From NCBI RefSeq assembly GCF_044383835.1, contig NZ_JBISEP010000012.1, forward strand, positions 7,510 through 71,509: DNA of 64,000 nt. Direction: 5' to 3'. Shown piece after piece: positions 46,744 through 55,414 of this stretch. Origin of the DNA: Paraliobacillus sp044383835 (GTDB lineage Bacteria; Bacillota; Bacilli; Bacillales; Amphibacillaceae). Below the pieces are notes generated by a model. That model ran no database searches and was not told the DNA's origin. It was given only the letters and a program-made list of their open reading frames with translations. Position 1 is the stretch's first letter. Every line of letters begins with the position of its first letter. Position numbers and translations under genes: made by a program.

Positions 46744-48006
46744 ATGATTATTTCGAACGCTGCATTACCAAAAAAAGAAGGACTTTGGAATATTCATATT
46801 GAAGATGGAAAATTTTCTGAAATTGAAGAAGCCAAACCTGTAGAAGGTGCAATAGATGTAAAAGGAAAACTAGTAAGTGCTCCGTTTATTGAACCGCATG
46901 TCCATTTGGATACGACGTTAACTGCAGGCGAACCAAAGTGGAATGAAAGTGGTACATTGTTTGAGGGGATTGCTACGTGGGCAGAACGAAAAAAGTCATT
47001 AACGATTGAAGATGTCAAAGAGCGGGCAACAAAAGCGTTGAAGTGGCAAATTGCCCAAGGAATTCAGCATGTTCGTACACATGTCGATGTCTGTGATCCA
47101 TCGCTTACTGCCATGAAAGCATTATTGGAAGTAAAGGAAGAAATGAAAGACTTTGTTGATCTTCAATTAGTTGCTTTTCCACAAGAAGGGTATCTATCTT
47201 ATCCAAATGGTAATGGAACAGAATTAGTGGAAGAAGCGTTAAAAATGGGAGCAGATGTAGTTGGAGGCATTCCGCACTTTGAGTTCACACGAGAATACGG
47301 TGTAGAGTCAATGAAGATTGCCTTTGACTTGGCGGAAAAATATGATCGGTTAGTAGACATACATTGTGATGAAATTGATGATGAACAATCTCGATTTATA
47401 GAAGTTGTCGCTTTAGAAGCCTATAAGCGTGGCTTGGGAAGTAAAGTAACAGCTAGCCATACAACCGCTATGCATTCATATAATGGTGCGTATGTGTCCA
47501 AATTATTGAAATTATTAGGACTGTCCAATATTAACTTTGTTGCTAATCCACTGGTAAACATACATTTACAAGGGCGTTTTGACGATTATCCGAAGCGCCG
47601 TGGAATTACACGAGTAAAAGAACTGAACGAAGCTGGTTTGAATGTTTGTTTTGGGCATGATGATATTTTTGATCCGTGGTATCCACTTGGAACAGGGAAT
47701 ATGCTACAAGTGTTGCATATGGGAATTCATGTGACTCAATTAATGGGGTATCAACAAATTGTGGATTCCTTTGATTTTATTACTGACAATAGTGCAATCA
47801 CACTAAATATTCAAGATCAGTACGGCATTGAAGTAGGCAAACCAGCCAACTTTATTATCCTCAATGCTACGAATCGATATGATGCCATTCGTAAGCAGGC
47901 AGAAGTATTAGCATCTTATCGTAATGGTAAGAAATTAGCAGAAACAAAGCCAAAAGAAGCATCCATATTTTTAAATGAAGAAATGGAAATTGATTTTGAG
48001 AGATAA
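46744..48006 (+). CDS. codA: Cytosine deaminase
   Basis: This is a metal-dependent amidohydrolase, 420 residues, converting cytosine to uracil and ammonia. The metal-binding HVH pair is in EPHVHLDTTL (~57-59), with further ligands in DIHCDEIDDEQS (~213) and FGHDDIFDPWYPLG (~312). Length and motifs agree with CodA. It is cotranscribed with codB and ends at a strong terminator. With uracil salvage it feeds the UMP pool that PyrR senses. Confidence 0.92.
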   Translation: MIISNAALPKKEGLWNIHIEDGKFSEIEEAKPVEGAIDVKGKLVSAPFIEPHVHLDTTLTAGEPKWNESGTLFEGIATWAERKKSLTIEDVKERATKALKWQIAQGIQHVRTHVDVCDPSLTAMKALLEVKEEMKDFVDLQLVAFPQEGYLSYPNGNGTELVEEALKMGADVVGGIPHFEFTREYGVESMKIAFDLAEKYDRLVDIHCDEIDDEQSRFIEVVALEAYKRGLGSKVTASHTTAMHSYNGAYVSKLLKLLGLSNINFVANPLVNIHLQGRFDDYPKRRGITRVKELNEAGLNVCFGHDDIFDPWYPLGTGNMLQVLHMGIHVTQLMGYQQIVDSFDFITDNSAITLNIQDQYGIEVGKPANFIILNATNRYDAIRKQAEVLASYRNGKKLAETKPKEASIFLNEEMEIDFER

Positions 48007-48033
48007 AAGGTCGAACAAGTAAATGATTAAGTG

Positions 48034-48074
48034 AAACTAGCTACTTCTATGATTAGAGGTAGCTAGTTTTTTAA
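48034..48074 (+). terminator. codBA terminator, copy 1 of a duplicated hairpin
   Basis: AACTAGCTAC and GTAGCTAGTT flank TTCTATGATTAGAG, then TTTTTTA. The same 34-base core occurs at 53093-53128. Confidence 0.85.
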
Positions 48075-48081
48075 AAGTGCT

Positions 48082-49218
48082 TTATACAATACTAATTCGT
48101 CGTTCCTTTCTCCATCTCCACATTAAACTACCTGTTCCTATTACAATCAAAGCTATATAGGTACCAATCGTTACATACATAGGATAATAAATACTGAACA
48201 TATCTGAAATTAGGTAACGCGATATGAGCAGAGTTAATAAGACAATAAACGGAACTTGTGCACCTATTAATGAGATATAATTCCCTACTAATCGTGATAA
48301 AAATATTGAAATGGCAGCTGCTACAAATGCAATTAAATAAACGCCTATAATAGTAAAGATGATATATTGGAAAAAAGTTATATCAATCCAAAAGTAATTA
48401 AACATGTCAAAAGAATGTAAGCTCGATGAGAAGAAAGTTTGTGTATCATTATGGGCATATAAAGATAAAAACCCTGTTGCATAGATACTCGTGATTAAAA
48501 AAGCAGTAGTCATCGCAGCTATGATCTTTTTCTTGAATAAATATCTTCCAGTATATGTTGTGCATTGAAGTGTCATTACATTATTCTTTTTATCTTGGAT
48601 AAAAATGTTTCCAACTACAATCATGACACTTATCATAATCAAAATAGAAAGCCTCGTTATTAAATTATTGTAATTATCATAAACAAAAGAAGGGAGAATG
48701 GCGTTAGAAGCTGTCGAATCTATTATGCTTTGCTGCCACTCTGGATGATAGATGTTATCTGTTTCATTAATAAAAATTTCTTCTTTTTTTTCATAGGCTT
48801 CAATGATTCCATCTCTAGCTTGCAATTCCCAAAAAACATCAATTCCTTCTTCGAAAAAAATCTCATTAGATAAATCACTTAGTGTCTCATTCTCTGTATC
48901 CATCGCTTTGAATTGACTATATGTAGTGATATCTGCTTCAACAAAGTCTTCATTTGAACGCAAATATTCGCCAGCTCTTTCTTTTTCTTCTTGATAGGTT
49001 TGTTTGAAATCTAGAAATTCAGCGTCATCCATCTCATAGCCATAGTGGTTAATCATTTCTTCTGCAACATGAAAATGATCTGCTGCTGGTCTGCCATTTG
49101 GAAAATAGTCAAAATCAAATCGTAAGAACAATTCAAAGAATAATAAGCTAATAAGTAGTACTAAGCCAAGTATTTTCCAATTTAATAATTTTCTAATCTC
49201 GTACATAATTATTCGCAT
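48082..49218 (-). CDS. ABC-2-type membrane permease, second of two
   Basis: This is a membrane protein of 378 residues. I started it at the ATG at 49218, with AAAGGGGG upstream on the minus strand, rather than at the longer in-frame start at 49275, which overlaps the previous gene. One N-terminal helix (about 14-32), a long extracytoplasmic loop (~35-170, rich in D/E) and about five C-terminal helices are typical of ABC-2 permeases of the bacitracin/lantibiotic-export or unknown-substrate type. It is last in the sigma-factor operon. Its homology to the permease before it (same layout, YEMDDAEFLDFKQTYQEE / YEINEDMMSKFQTDYKEI) indicates a duplicated pair. Substrate unknown. Confidence 0.75.
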   Translation of the reverse strand: MRIIMYEIRKLLNWKILGLVLLISLLFFELFLRFDFDYFPNGRPAADHFHVAEEMINHYGYEMDDAEFLDFKQTYQEEKERAGEYLRSNEDFVEADITTYSQFKAMDTENETLSDLSNEIFFEEGIDVFWELQARDGIIEAYEKKEEIFINETDNIYHPEWQQSIIDSTASNAILPSFVYDNYNNLITRLSILIMISVMIVVGNIFIQDKKNNVMTLQCTTYTGRYLFKKKIIAAMTTAFLITSIYATGFLSLYAHNDTQTFFSSSLHSFDMFNYFWIDITFFQYIIFTIIGVYLIAFVAAAISIFLSRLVGNYISLIGAQVPFIVLLTLLISRYLISDMFSIYYPMYVTIGTYIALIVIGTGSLMWRWRKERRISIV

Positions 49219-49231
49219 TTTCTTTCCCCCT

Positions 49232-50479
49232 TTAATACAATTGTTGTCGCTTAAAACGATAGATACTATAGCCACCTAAAACACTTAATAAAAACAGCCA
49301 TATAATGATTGTACCTGCTTCGTAATAGGAGTGAATCGTAAATGGACCATTTCCCATTAACCACTCATGTGGATTTAATATAAGCACAAATGGATTGAAT
49401 TGTAAGATAAAAATCAAGTTACTACTCATTGGTGCAAAATTTGGGACGATGTTGCCTATTCCTAGTAAAATAATAAAAGAAAAAAATACTAAATATGTGT
49501 TCTTGAGAAACACAGATAAGATATAAGAGAATCCCATAAATATTAGTTGACTAAGGACTATTAAAAGAACAAATACAACTAAATACTCCATAAAAGATAA
49601 GTTCCACCATGAAATATACGGAAGCTTTGTTTCGGCATTGAAATAACTGCTTATTGGCACCTGCCAAAGACCGGAGTAATCATAGGTTAGAAAAAACGCA
49701 CCAAGCGTAGCTCCTATTATAAAAATCATGACAAAAATATTTGCTGTAACAGCTGTAAGCAGCTTATCTATAATTAATTTTTTTCCTCTCTTGGTTGTAT
49801 AAGTAATAAGAGCTGTACGATGCTCAAATTCATAATTGGCTACAGCGGCAGTAATCAGTACAACTAGAATCATTAGCTCAAATATTAACACTAAGCCAAT
49901 GTCCGAAAAAAGAAAGGAATGCATATTCTCCATAAAGAATAAATTTTTATGTTCGTCATTAGCCACTAGTTGATCTAGTCGAGTCTCTAGCTTTTGAAAT
50001 TGGCTACGGACAGATGTTGCTGCATTCTCTTCAAAACCGTACAAGTGTATAAGTTCTTCTGCACTACTTGCTAAATTGATATTTTCGTATACATGATCAA
50101 TATCCTTTGCCGTACGATAATACCCTTCGGTAACACTATACTTTTGCAATCTTTCTAGTTTGCTGCTGCTAAGAATAGCATCATATTGGGAAGATACATC
50201 TAATAATAATTCAGAAGGATGCTGATAATCTTTTTGATCATCAGGATGCATTAGATTTACTTGCTCCACGATTTCTTTATAATCAGTCTGAAATTTGCTC
50301 ATCATATCTTCATTTATCTCATAACCATGTTGGTCAACAAGGTTGGTTAGTACAGGAAGACTTTCTTTTAAATAGGAATGATTCATGATAATAACGACAT
50401 TAAGGATCATGAAAAACCCAATGAGGATAGGGATGATTGGCATTTTAACTAGCTTAAGTAATTCTTGTCTGATGATCAT
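49232..50479 (-). CDS. ABC-2-type membrane permease, first of two
   Basis: The protein has 415 residues and the same build as its downstream partner: one N-terminal helix (~14-30), an extracytoplasmic loop with YEINEDMMSKFQTDYKEI, then about five helices. The start overlaps the ATPase stop by four bases (ATGA), so the proteins are made together. With the partner it should form a heterodimeric channel driven by the ATPase. It probably exports a peptide or lipid or protects against one, as many such operons do; that is inference. Confidence 0.75.
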   Translation of the reverse strand: MIIRQELLKLVKMPIIPILIGFFMILNVVIIMNHSYLKESLPVLTNLVDQHGYEINEDMMSKFQTDYKEIVEQVNLMHPDDQKDYQHPSELLLDVSSQYDAILSSSKLERLQKYSVTEGYYRTAKDIDHVYENINLASSAEELIHLYGFEENAATSVRSQFQKLETRLDQLVANDEHKNLFFMENMHSFLFSDIGLVLIFELMILVVLITAAVANYEFEHRTALITYTTKRGKKLIIDKLLTAVTANIFVMIFIIGATLGAFFLTYDYSGLWQVPISSYFNAETKLPYISWWNLSFMEYLVVFVLLIVLSQLIFMGFSYILSVFLKNTYLVFFSFIILLGIGNIVPNFAPMSSNLIFILQFNPFVLILNPHEWLMGNGPFTIHSYYEAGTIIIWLFLLSVLGGYSIYRFKRQQLY

Positions 50480-51360
50480 TGTTTACTACCAGCCAGTGTT
50501 TGATCGTCTTCATAGATATGTAAAAATACGTCTTCTAAGGTAGAGGTGACTTTCCGCCATTTCTCATCTTCATGAAAATCAGCAATAAAGCGAATTGTCA
50601 TGTAATTGCCATCCTGTCGCTCTGATAAAACCTGATAGTTTCCTCTAAATGAATCCATGTCAGTATGGGCTACTTCTGTTTCGAAAATAGAGTCCTCTAA
50701 TGTATTGCTGATGTTGGCCACTGTGTCTTTATATAAAATGGATTTATTCTTAATCATAATGATTTCATTGGCAATCGATTCAACATCAGAGACTATATGA
50801 GTAGAGAGAATGATAATTCGGTCACGTGCAAGGTCGGTTAATAATCTACGGAAACGTGCACGTTCTTTTGGATCGAGTCCAGCTGTTGGCTCATCTAGAA
50901 TTAGTATTTTAGGATCATTTAACATGGCCTGAGCAATGCCGACACGCTGAATCATTCCACCAGAAAACTTTTTCATTTTTTTAGAAGAAACATTTTCTAA
51001 TCCTACCAGTTTTAATAGCTCTTGAATCTTGTCCTGGACGTCTTTTTTGTTTAATCCTTTTAAGGCAGCTAAATACATCAGATATTTCTCAGGGGAATAG
51101 TGTTTATAATAACCGAATTCTTGGGGGAGGTAGCCAAGTACACTTCGGTAAGCTTCATCAAGTGAACTAATCTCTGTTCCGTTGTATAATATTTCTCCTT
51201 TCGTTGGAAATAAAAGTGTGACAAGCATTTTAATGAGTGTTGTCTTTCCAGCTCCATTTGGTGCTAATAATCCATAGATGCCGTTTGTAAATTCTAGATT
51301 AATATCCTGTAGTGCTGTAAAGTTGTTAAACTTTTTACTAACATTATTTATTGCAAGCAT
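50476..51360 (-). CDS. ABC transporter ATP-binding protein
   Basis: This is the cytoplasmic ATPase, 294 residues. Walker A is GLLAPNGAGKTT (~30-41), the Q-loop LPQEFG (~82), the signature KFSGGMIQRVGIAQAML (~132-148), Walker B KILILDEPTAGLD (~152-164) and the switch His in LSTHIV (~190). The C-terminal ~80 residues (from 215) form an extra domain seen in drug- and peptide-export ATPases. It starts directly after the stop of the small membrane protein (no gap), with AAAGGA upstream. It powers the two permeases that follow. Confidence 0.93.
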   Translation of the reverse strand: MLAINNVSKKFNNFTALQDINLEFTNGIYGLLAPNGAGKTTLIKMLVTLLFPTKGEILYNGTEISSLDEAYRSVLGYLPQEFGYYKHYSPEKYLMYLAALKGLNKKDVQDKIQELLKLVGLENVSSKKMKKFSGGMIQRVGIAQAMLNDPKILILDEPTAGLDPKERARFRRLLTDLARDRIIILSTHIVSDVESIANEIIMIKNKSILYKDTVANISNTLEDSIFETEVAHTDMDSFRGNYQVLSERQDGNYMTIRFIADFHEDEKWRKVTSTLEDVFLHIYEDDQTLAGSKQ

Positions 51361-52119
51361 TTAGATCATTCCTTTCATTTTTTTGATAAATAATAGTTTC
51401 TTTAAATTTTTTATATAAAGCATTATCGCCCCTATTGCAATAAACCCATATATATATATAGGAATTTGTTCTAAGAAGCGTAGATAAAAGTTTGAACTGT
51501 AGTAAGAGGCCATCAAATTACCAATAAGCCATACAACTAAGAACAGTATTTTATAAACGCGATTTACTGTACGGGTTTGCACGTATAAAAAGATTAAAGC
51601 AAAAACAAATAACGATGAAGCTGATAACAGAAAGGCATAGAAAAAATTCAAGCCTTGATTATAAACTAATGTGTATATAAACACACTATTGATAAGCATA
51701 CTCACTACACTAAATAGAAGCATTCGAAATGCAGCCAATTGAAAAAGGTCATATTTACATGTCATTTCCACTTCGTAGGTTGATTTTGTTTTTTGATTGA
51801 TAAAGAAAAAATAGCTCATTGTAAAATAAATTAATGGAGACCAAATAAAAATAATGCTATACAGATTCACATTCTTGACATGGATGTAGTCAACACTAGT
51901 TAAGATGAGTGACAACACAACAACAATAGATAGTGACAGGGTGAATAGTATTTCTGCAAAATCTTTAAATATAAATCGAAAGCCAATTTGTTTATACATA
52001 GTGGCAAGATAAGACCAAAAAGAAGCTTTAGGGTCTAAGCCTTTTTCGATGATGATGCGGATTTCATTTTGTATAGATGTTTCATCTAACGTTCTAAAAT
52101 TTCTAATGTTCCTTTTCAT
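51361..52119 (-). CDS. Six-helix membrane protein, possible anti-sigma or transporter part
   Basis: The protein has 252 residues with about six membrane helices (starting ~45) after a short cytoplasmic N-terminus. I chose the ATG at 52119, with AAAGGAG seven bases upstream, over 52125, which is too close to it. It overlaps the sigma-factor gene by 17 bases. No zinc anti-sigma (HxxxCxxC) motif is visible, although anti-sigma genes usually occupy this position. It may be a novel anti-sigma or a further transporter subunit. I do not recognise the family. Confidence 0.7.
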   Translation of the reverse strand: MKRNIRNFRTLDETSIQNEIRIIIEKGLDPKASFWSYLATMYKQIGFRFIFKDFAEILFTLSLSIVVVLSLILTSVDYIHVKNVNLYSIIFIWSPLIYFTMSYFFFINQKTKSTYEVEMTCKYDLFQLAAFRMLLFSVVSMLINSVFIYTLVYNQGLNFFYAFLLSASSLFVFALIFLYVQTRTVNRVYKILFLVVWLIGNLMASYYSSNFYLRFLEQIPIYIYGFIAIGAIMLYIKNLKKLLFIKKMKGMI

Positions 52120-52684
52120 CTTCATTCTCCTTTAATAAAATTTTAAGTTTGCGAATCGTTGCATAATATTTTGTCTTTACAGTTGATTCTGGAAGTTCTA
52201 AAGTTATTGCTATCTCAGAAAAGGTATATTCTCCGTAAGTTTTTAGTCTAATGATCTGTTGTATTTCTCGATCAAATTGGGACAGTACTTCTAAAATCTT
52301 TCTCATCTCATTCTTTTTTTCTACCTCTAACGTAAAATCGGATGGCTCATATAAAACTACGTCATCAATCGTCTCCGCTTTTCTATTTTGTTTATAGTAT
52401 TTGGAGCGGTAATAATCGATTAATCTTGAATTTGCTATTTTGTATAACCAAGTACGAAACGATGCTCTACCATCAAATCGATGAATGGTCTGTAACATGC
52501 TAATAAAAACATTTTGTGTAATGTCTTTTGCGAGCTCTTGATCTAAAGTTTGTTTATAAATAAAGCCATAGATTTCATTGTAATATTTATGTATCAATTG
52601 ATTTGCCGCGTGTTCATCTGATTTTTTCTTAATTGCTTTAATCCACTTTTTTTCCTGCATCATAATCTTTGTAGTCACATCCAT
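52103..52684 (-). CDS. ECF-type RNA polymerase sigma factor
   Basis: This is a sigma-70-family protein, 193 residues. Region 2 (about 27-100) has KDITQNVFISMLQTIHRFDG and SFRTWLYKIANSRLIDYYR; region 4 (about 130-185) has REIQQIIRLKTYGEYTFSEIAITLELPESTVKTKYY, a helix-turn-helix for -35 recognition. No regions 1.1 or 3, so extracytoplasmic-function type. It is first in the minus-strand operon with the ABC genes and probably drives that operon in response to an envelope stress. The ribosome site before 52684 is weak; a start at the Met-Met at residues 8-9 is possible. A palindrome lies upstream at 52773. Confidence 0.88.
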   Translation of the reverse strand: MDVTTKIMMQEKKWIKAIKKKSDEHAANQLIHKYYNEIYGFIYKQTLDQELAKDITQNVFISMLQTIHRFDGRASFRTWLYKIANSRLIDYYRSKYYKQNRKAETIDDVVLYEPSDFTLEVEKKNEMRKILEVLSQFDREIQQIIRLKTYGEYTFSEIAITLELPESTVKTKYYATIRKLKILLKENEDEKEH

Positions 52685-52772
52685 TCACTAGCTCTAGCAA
52701 GGTTAGCTACTTTTATATTCGTAATTAACGAGCAAGTAGTTTGCTTATTTTAAAAATAATGTAGATCAATTG

Positions 52773-52788
52773 AATTACTCTAGTAATT
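52773..52788. promoter_or_regulatory. Palindrome upstream of the sigma-factor gene
   Basis: AATTACT-CT-AGTAATT is a perfect inverted repeat ~85 bases before the sigma gene start, a possible operator. No clear SigmaA promoter was found. Confidence 0.35.
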
Positions 52789-52789
52789 T

Positions 52790-53090
52790 TAATACAAAAT
52801 GAGAATTTGCATGCGAGTTGTTTTTAGAATAAGGTACACTATATCGGGAAAAATGATCATTATTAATGATGTTGCTATTCCTATCGATAATTGTCTAACT
52901 TTACTATACTTATTGCTTTTTTATAGCTATAAAGAAACAAGTGAGTATCATCGGTAAACTGATCAGATACTTACTTTATATCATCTAATTGAATATTATA
53001 AGTATCTTCACATCTATGATTTAAGGAGTATCAAGGAGTCGTCACTTGCCAACTGAAAATTCTGCACAACGAATACTATATTAACAATCA
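52790..53090. other. Stretch without gene; contains a hairpin
   Basis: About 300 bases with no open frame of note. At about 52938-52977, AAGTGAGTATC pairs with GATACTTACTT (one wobble), with an inner ATCGGT/ACTGAT pairing. This is a stable stem, but no T-run follows on the plus strand. On the minus strand TTGTTTCTTT follows it. Confidence 0.4.
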
Positions 53091-53092
53091 AA

Positions 53093-53131
53093 CTTGCTAC
53101 TTCTATGATTAGAGGTAGCTAGTTTTTTAGT
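53093..53131 (+). terminator. Second copy of the codBA terminator
   Basis: GCTACTTCTATGATTAGAGG and the following TAGCTAGTTTTTTA are identical to 48043-48076. No plus-strand gene lies directly before it, so it looks like a displaced or duplicated piece. Confidence 0.7.
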
Positions 53132-53405
53132 TTGATGGTAAAAAAGCATTCGGTTCTATAATAAATGTGAAATAACTTATTGTATAAGGATTTCCACAGC
53201 TCCAAACAAGTATGTATGTAGTGCATAATAGGTGAGTCAGAAATCTTTCTTATTCTATCTATATTTGATATGATTGATTTTGTCTGTTTAGAGGATCATC
53301 GTTAAATAGCATTTTTTATTAAAATACAGTTTATATAAAAATAAACATGCTGTTATATCTAGAACACATGTGAGTATGGTAGACAGAATGAGGAGATGAC
53401 AGTTT

Positions 53406-54332
53406 TTGAATAAGTTGTTGATGAAGCCGCATATAGCAATTGGGATCGCAATTTTTTGTTCGATTCTTTGGGGCAGTGCGTTCCCGGTACTGAAAATAAG
53501 TTACAGTGAGCTGCAAATGGCACCAGACGATGTGATTGCTAAGATGGTGTTTGCTGGTATCCGTTTTTTACTGGCAGGGATCATGGTACTTGTGTGGCTT
53601 GCGTTTATGGATGCGAAGCGAATTAAAGTGACAAAGAGACAATTGCTCGTCCTAGTTTTATTAGGCGTGATACAAACTGCACTACAATATTATTTTTTCT
53701 ATAATGGATTAGCAATTGTGTCTGGAATGAAAGGCTCGATTCTTTCATCAAGTGGCGTATTTTTCACGGTATTATTAGCGCACTTTTATTATAAAAATGA
53801 TCGAATGAATTGGAGGAAATGGATTGGGATTACAGCGGGATTCATCGGTATTGTTCTAGCCAACTGGGGAGAGTCTTTTCAGTTAACTTTTCAATGGACT
53901 GGTGAAGGATATATGATAATGGCAGGGGTGACAAGTGCTATTGCAACAATTATGGCAAAAGAACTGGCGATAGGTATTCATCCTTTTGCGATAACAGGCT
54001 GGCAACTAAGCTTAGGAGCGATCGTGTTGCTTGTGATTGGATTTCCGCAACTACAAGCGGATGCGATGCAGTTTACCCCGCTTGGGACAGGTTTGTTATT
54101 GTATTCAGCCTTTTTGTCAGCGGCGGCATTTGCCTTATGGTACTCGCTATTGAAGTATCACCCAGCTAGTAAAATCACGATGTATAAGTTTATTGTCCCG
54201 GTATCGGGCGTGTTACTGTCCACTATATTTATCCCTGGAGAACAATTAAATGTGATGATTATTGGTGCGATTGTGATGGTTGCACTAGGTATTGTTGTCG
54301 TTAACTATCGAAAAACGCCGAAGCAGAATTAA
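53406..54332 (+). CDS. EamA-family (DMT) membrane exporter
   Basis: This is a drug/metabolite-transporter family protein, 308 residues, starting at TTG 53406 with GAGGAGATGA upstream. Ten membrane helices form two EamA halves (about 10-145 and 155-300). Segments CSILWGSAFPVLKISY, LGVIQTALQYYFFYNGLAIVSGMKGSIL and AAFALWYSLLKYHPASK are typical. It probably exports amino acids or other metabolites; the substrate is unknown. It ends at a strong convergent terminator. Confidence 0.88.
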   Translation: MNKLLMKPHIAIGIAIFCSILWGSAFPVLKISYSELQMAPDDVIAKMVFAGIRFLLAGIMVLVWLAFMDAKRIKVTKRQLLVLVLLGVIQTALQYYFFYNGLAIVSGMKGSILSSSGVFFTVLLAHFYYKNDRMNWRKWIGITAGFIGIVLANWGESFQLTFQWTGEGYMIMAGVTSAIATIMAKELAIGIHPFAITGWQLSLGAIVLLVIGFPQLQADAMQFTPLGTGLLLYSAFLSAAAFALWYSLLKYHPASKITMYKFIVPVSGVLLSTIFIPGEQLNVMIIGAIVMVALGIVVVNYRKTPKQN

Positions 54333-54348
54333 CTGCTTCGGCGTTTTT
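54311..54348. terminator. Bidirectional terminator
   Basis: CGCCGAAGCAG (54316-54326) pairs with CTGCTTCGGCG (54333-54343), with A-run before and T-run after. It includes the end of the EamA gene and serves both converging transcripts. Confidence 0.9.
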
Positions 54349-54376
54349 GTATATAATGAAATTGGATTTCAAGTTA

Positions 54377-55399
54377 TTATTGGATTTCCTGTTTAATTTT
54401 TTCCATTGCCTCATTGACATGCTGTGCTTTAATAAATGTTTGTTGGCTGGCTGGATAAGCTGAAGCATAATCGTAACGTGGATCATAATAATTCACTAAC
54501 AGTAATTCAACTGCCGTTTCAAACGCATTATCCTCTAGGCATTGTTCAATTTCTTTGGCAATCGGTGTATGAATTCGTCGCTTTAAATGCGCAAAAGCTT
54601 CCGTGAATTTTTCAGGACTATTCCATGGCTGGTAATCTTCTAAAATATGTGCGATCCGTTGTTCGATTGGTAGTTCAATAAACAGTTGTCTACTTGCTTC
54701 TTTCTTTTGATAGAGCTTTTCTGGTAGTGATACCTTACCGATTCGTTTGCTTTCACCTTCAATTAAAATAAAAGGTTCATGCTGATAGGCAAGTAATTTT
54801 TCTAGTAATAAAAAGTCAAATGTCCGTTGATTTGTTGGCTCTAACCCGATTTGACCAAAAATAGAGCCGCGGTGTCCGGCCATTTGTTCAAGATTAATAA
54901 CGGGATATCCTTGGCTAGCCAGCTTTTCTAGAATAATCGTTTTCCCATTTCCCGTATGTCCATTCAACACAATAAGCTCAGGTAAAAAGTCTAAAGTATT
55001 TAATAGACCAACTGTCCATTCCCGGTATGCACGGATGCCTCCTGTTAAGCGGCTGACCTGCATCCCCATGAGATCGACCATAGTCGCTGCTGTTTTACTA
55101 CGCATGCCACCGCGCCAGCAGAAAACGGTAATCGGTGTATTGATTTGTTGAAAAGCTGCAATAAAGTCAGGTAGCTTTTTTGAAAAAAGGGTAAGTCCTG
55201 TTTGTTTGGCTGCCTCGGGACTTTCTTGTTTATATACCGTTCCGATCTCCGCGCGTTCCTCATTTGAAAAGAGAGGGATGTTAATACTTCCTGGAATAGT
55301 TGATTCCTCGAATTCCTTCGGTGACCGAACATCAACAAACGTAAGTTTTTGCGTGGTCTTTTTTTGATATAGCGCTTCTGGTTTTATTTCTTCAAACAT
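54377..55399 (-). CDS. mnmH: tRNA 2-selenouridine/geranyl-2-thiouridine synthase
   Basis: This is the MnmH (YbbB/SelU) enzyme, 340 residues. The N-terminal rhodanese domain (about 8-120) holds FVDVRSPKEFEESTIPGSINIP and the active Cys in VFCWRGGMRSK (~93). A P-loop ATPase-like domain follows with LNGHTGNGKTI (~143-153). The enzyme replaces sulfur by selenium in 2-thiouridine at the wobble base of certain tRNAs, using selenophosphate. I chose ATG 55399, preceded by AGGAAG, over a GTG at 55411. The selenophosphate source, selD, lies directly upstream in the same operon. Confidence 0.92.
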   Translation of the reverse strand: MFEEIKPEALYQKKTTQKLTFVDVRSPKEFEESTIPGSINIPLFSNEERAEIGTVYKQESPEAAKQTGLTLFSKKLPDFIAAFQQINTPITVFCWRGGMRSKTAATMVDLMGMQVSRLTGGIRAYREWTVGLLNTLDFLPELIVLNGHTGNGKTIILEKLASQGYPVINLEQMAGHRGSIFGQIGLEPTNQRTFDFLLLEKLLAYQHEPFILIEGESKRIGKVSLPEKLYQKKEASRQLFIELPIEQRIAHILEDYQPWNSPEKFTEAFAHLKRRIHTPIAKEIEQCLEDNAFETAVELLLVNYYDPRYDYASAYPASQQTFIKAQHVNEAMEKIKQEIQ

Positions 55400-55414
55400 A
55401 ACTAATTTCACTTC

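Noticed and set aside
48082..53131. The sigma/ABC block as a transposon
   Set aside because: No transposase and no inverted ends; only the duplicated terminator flanks it.
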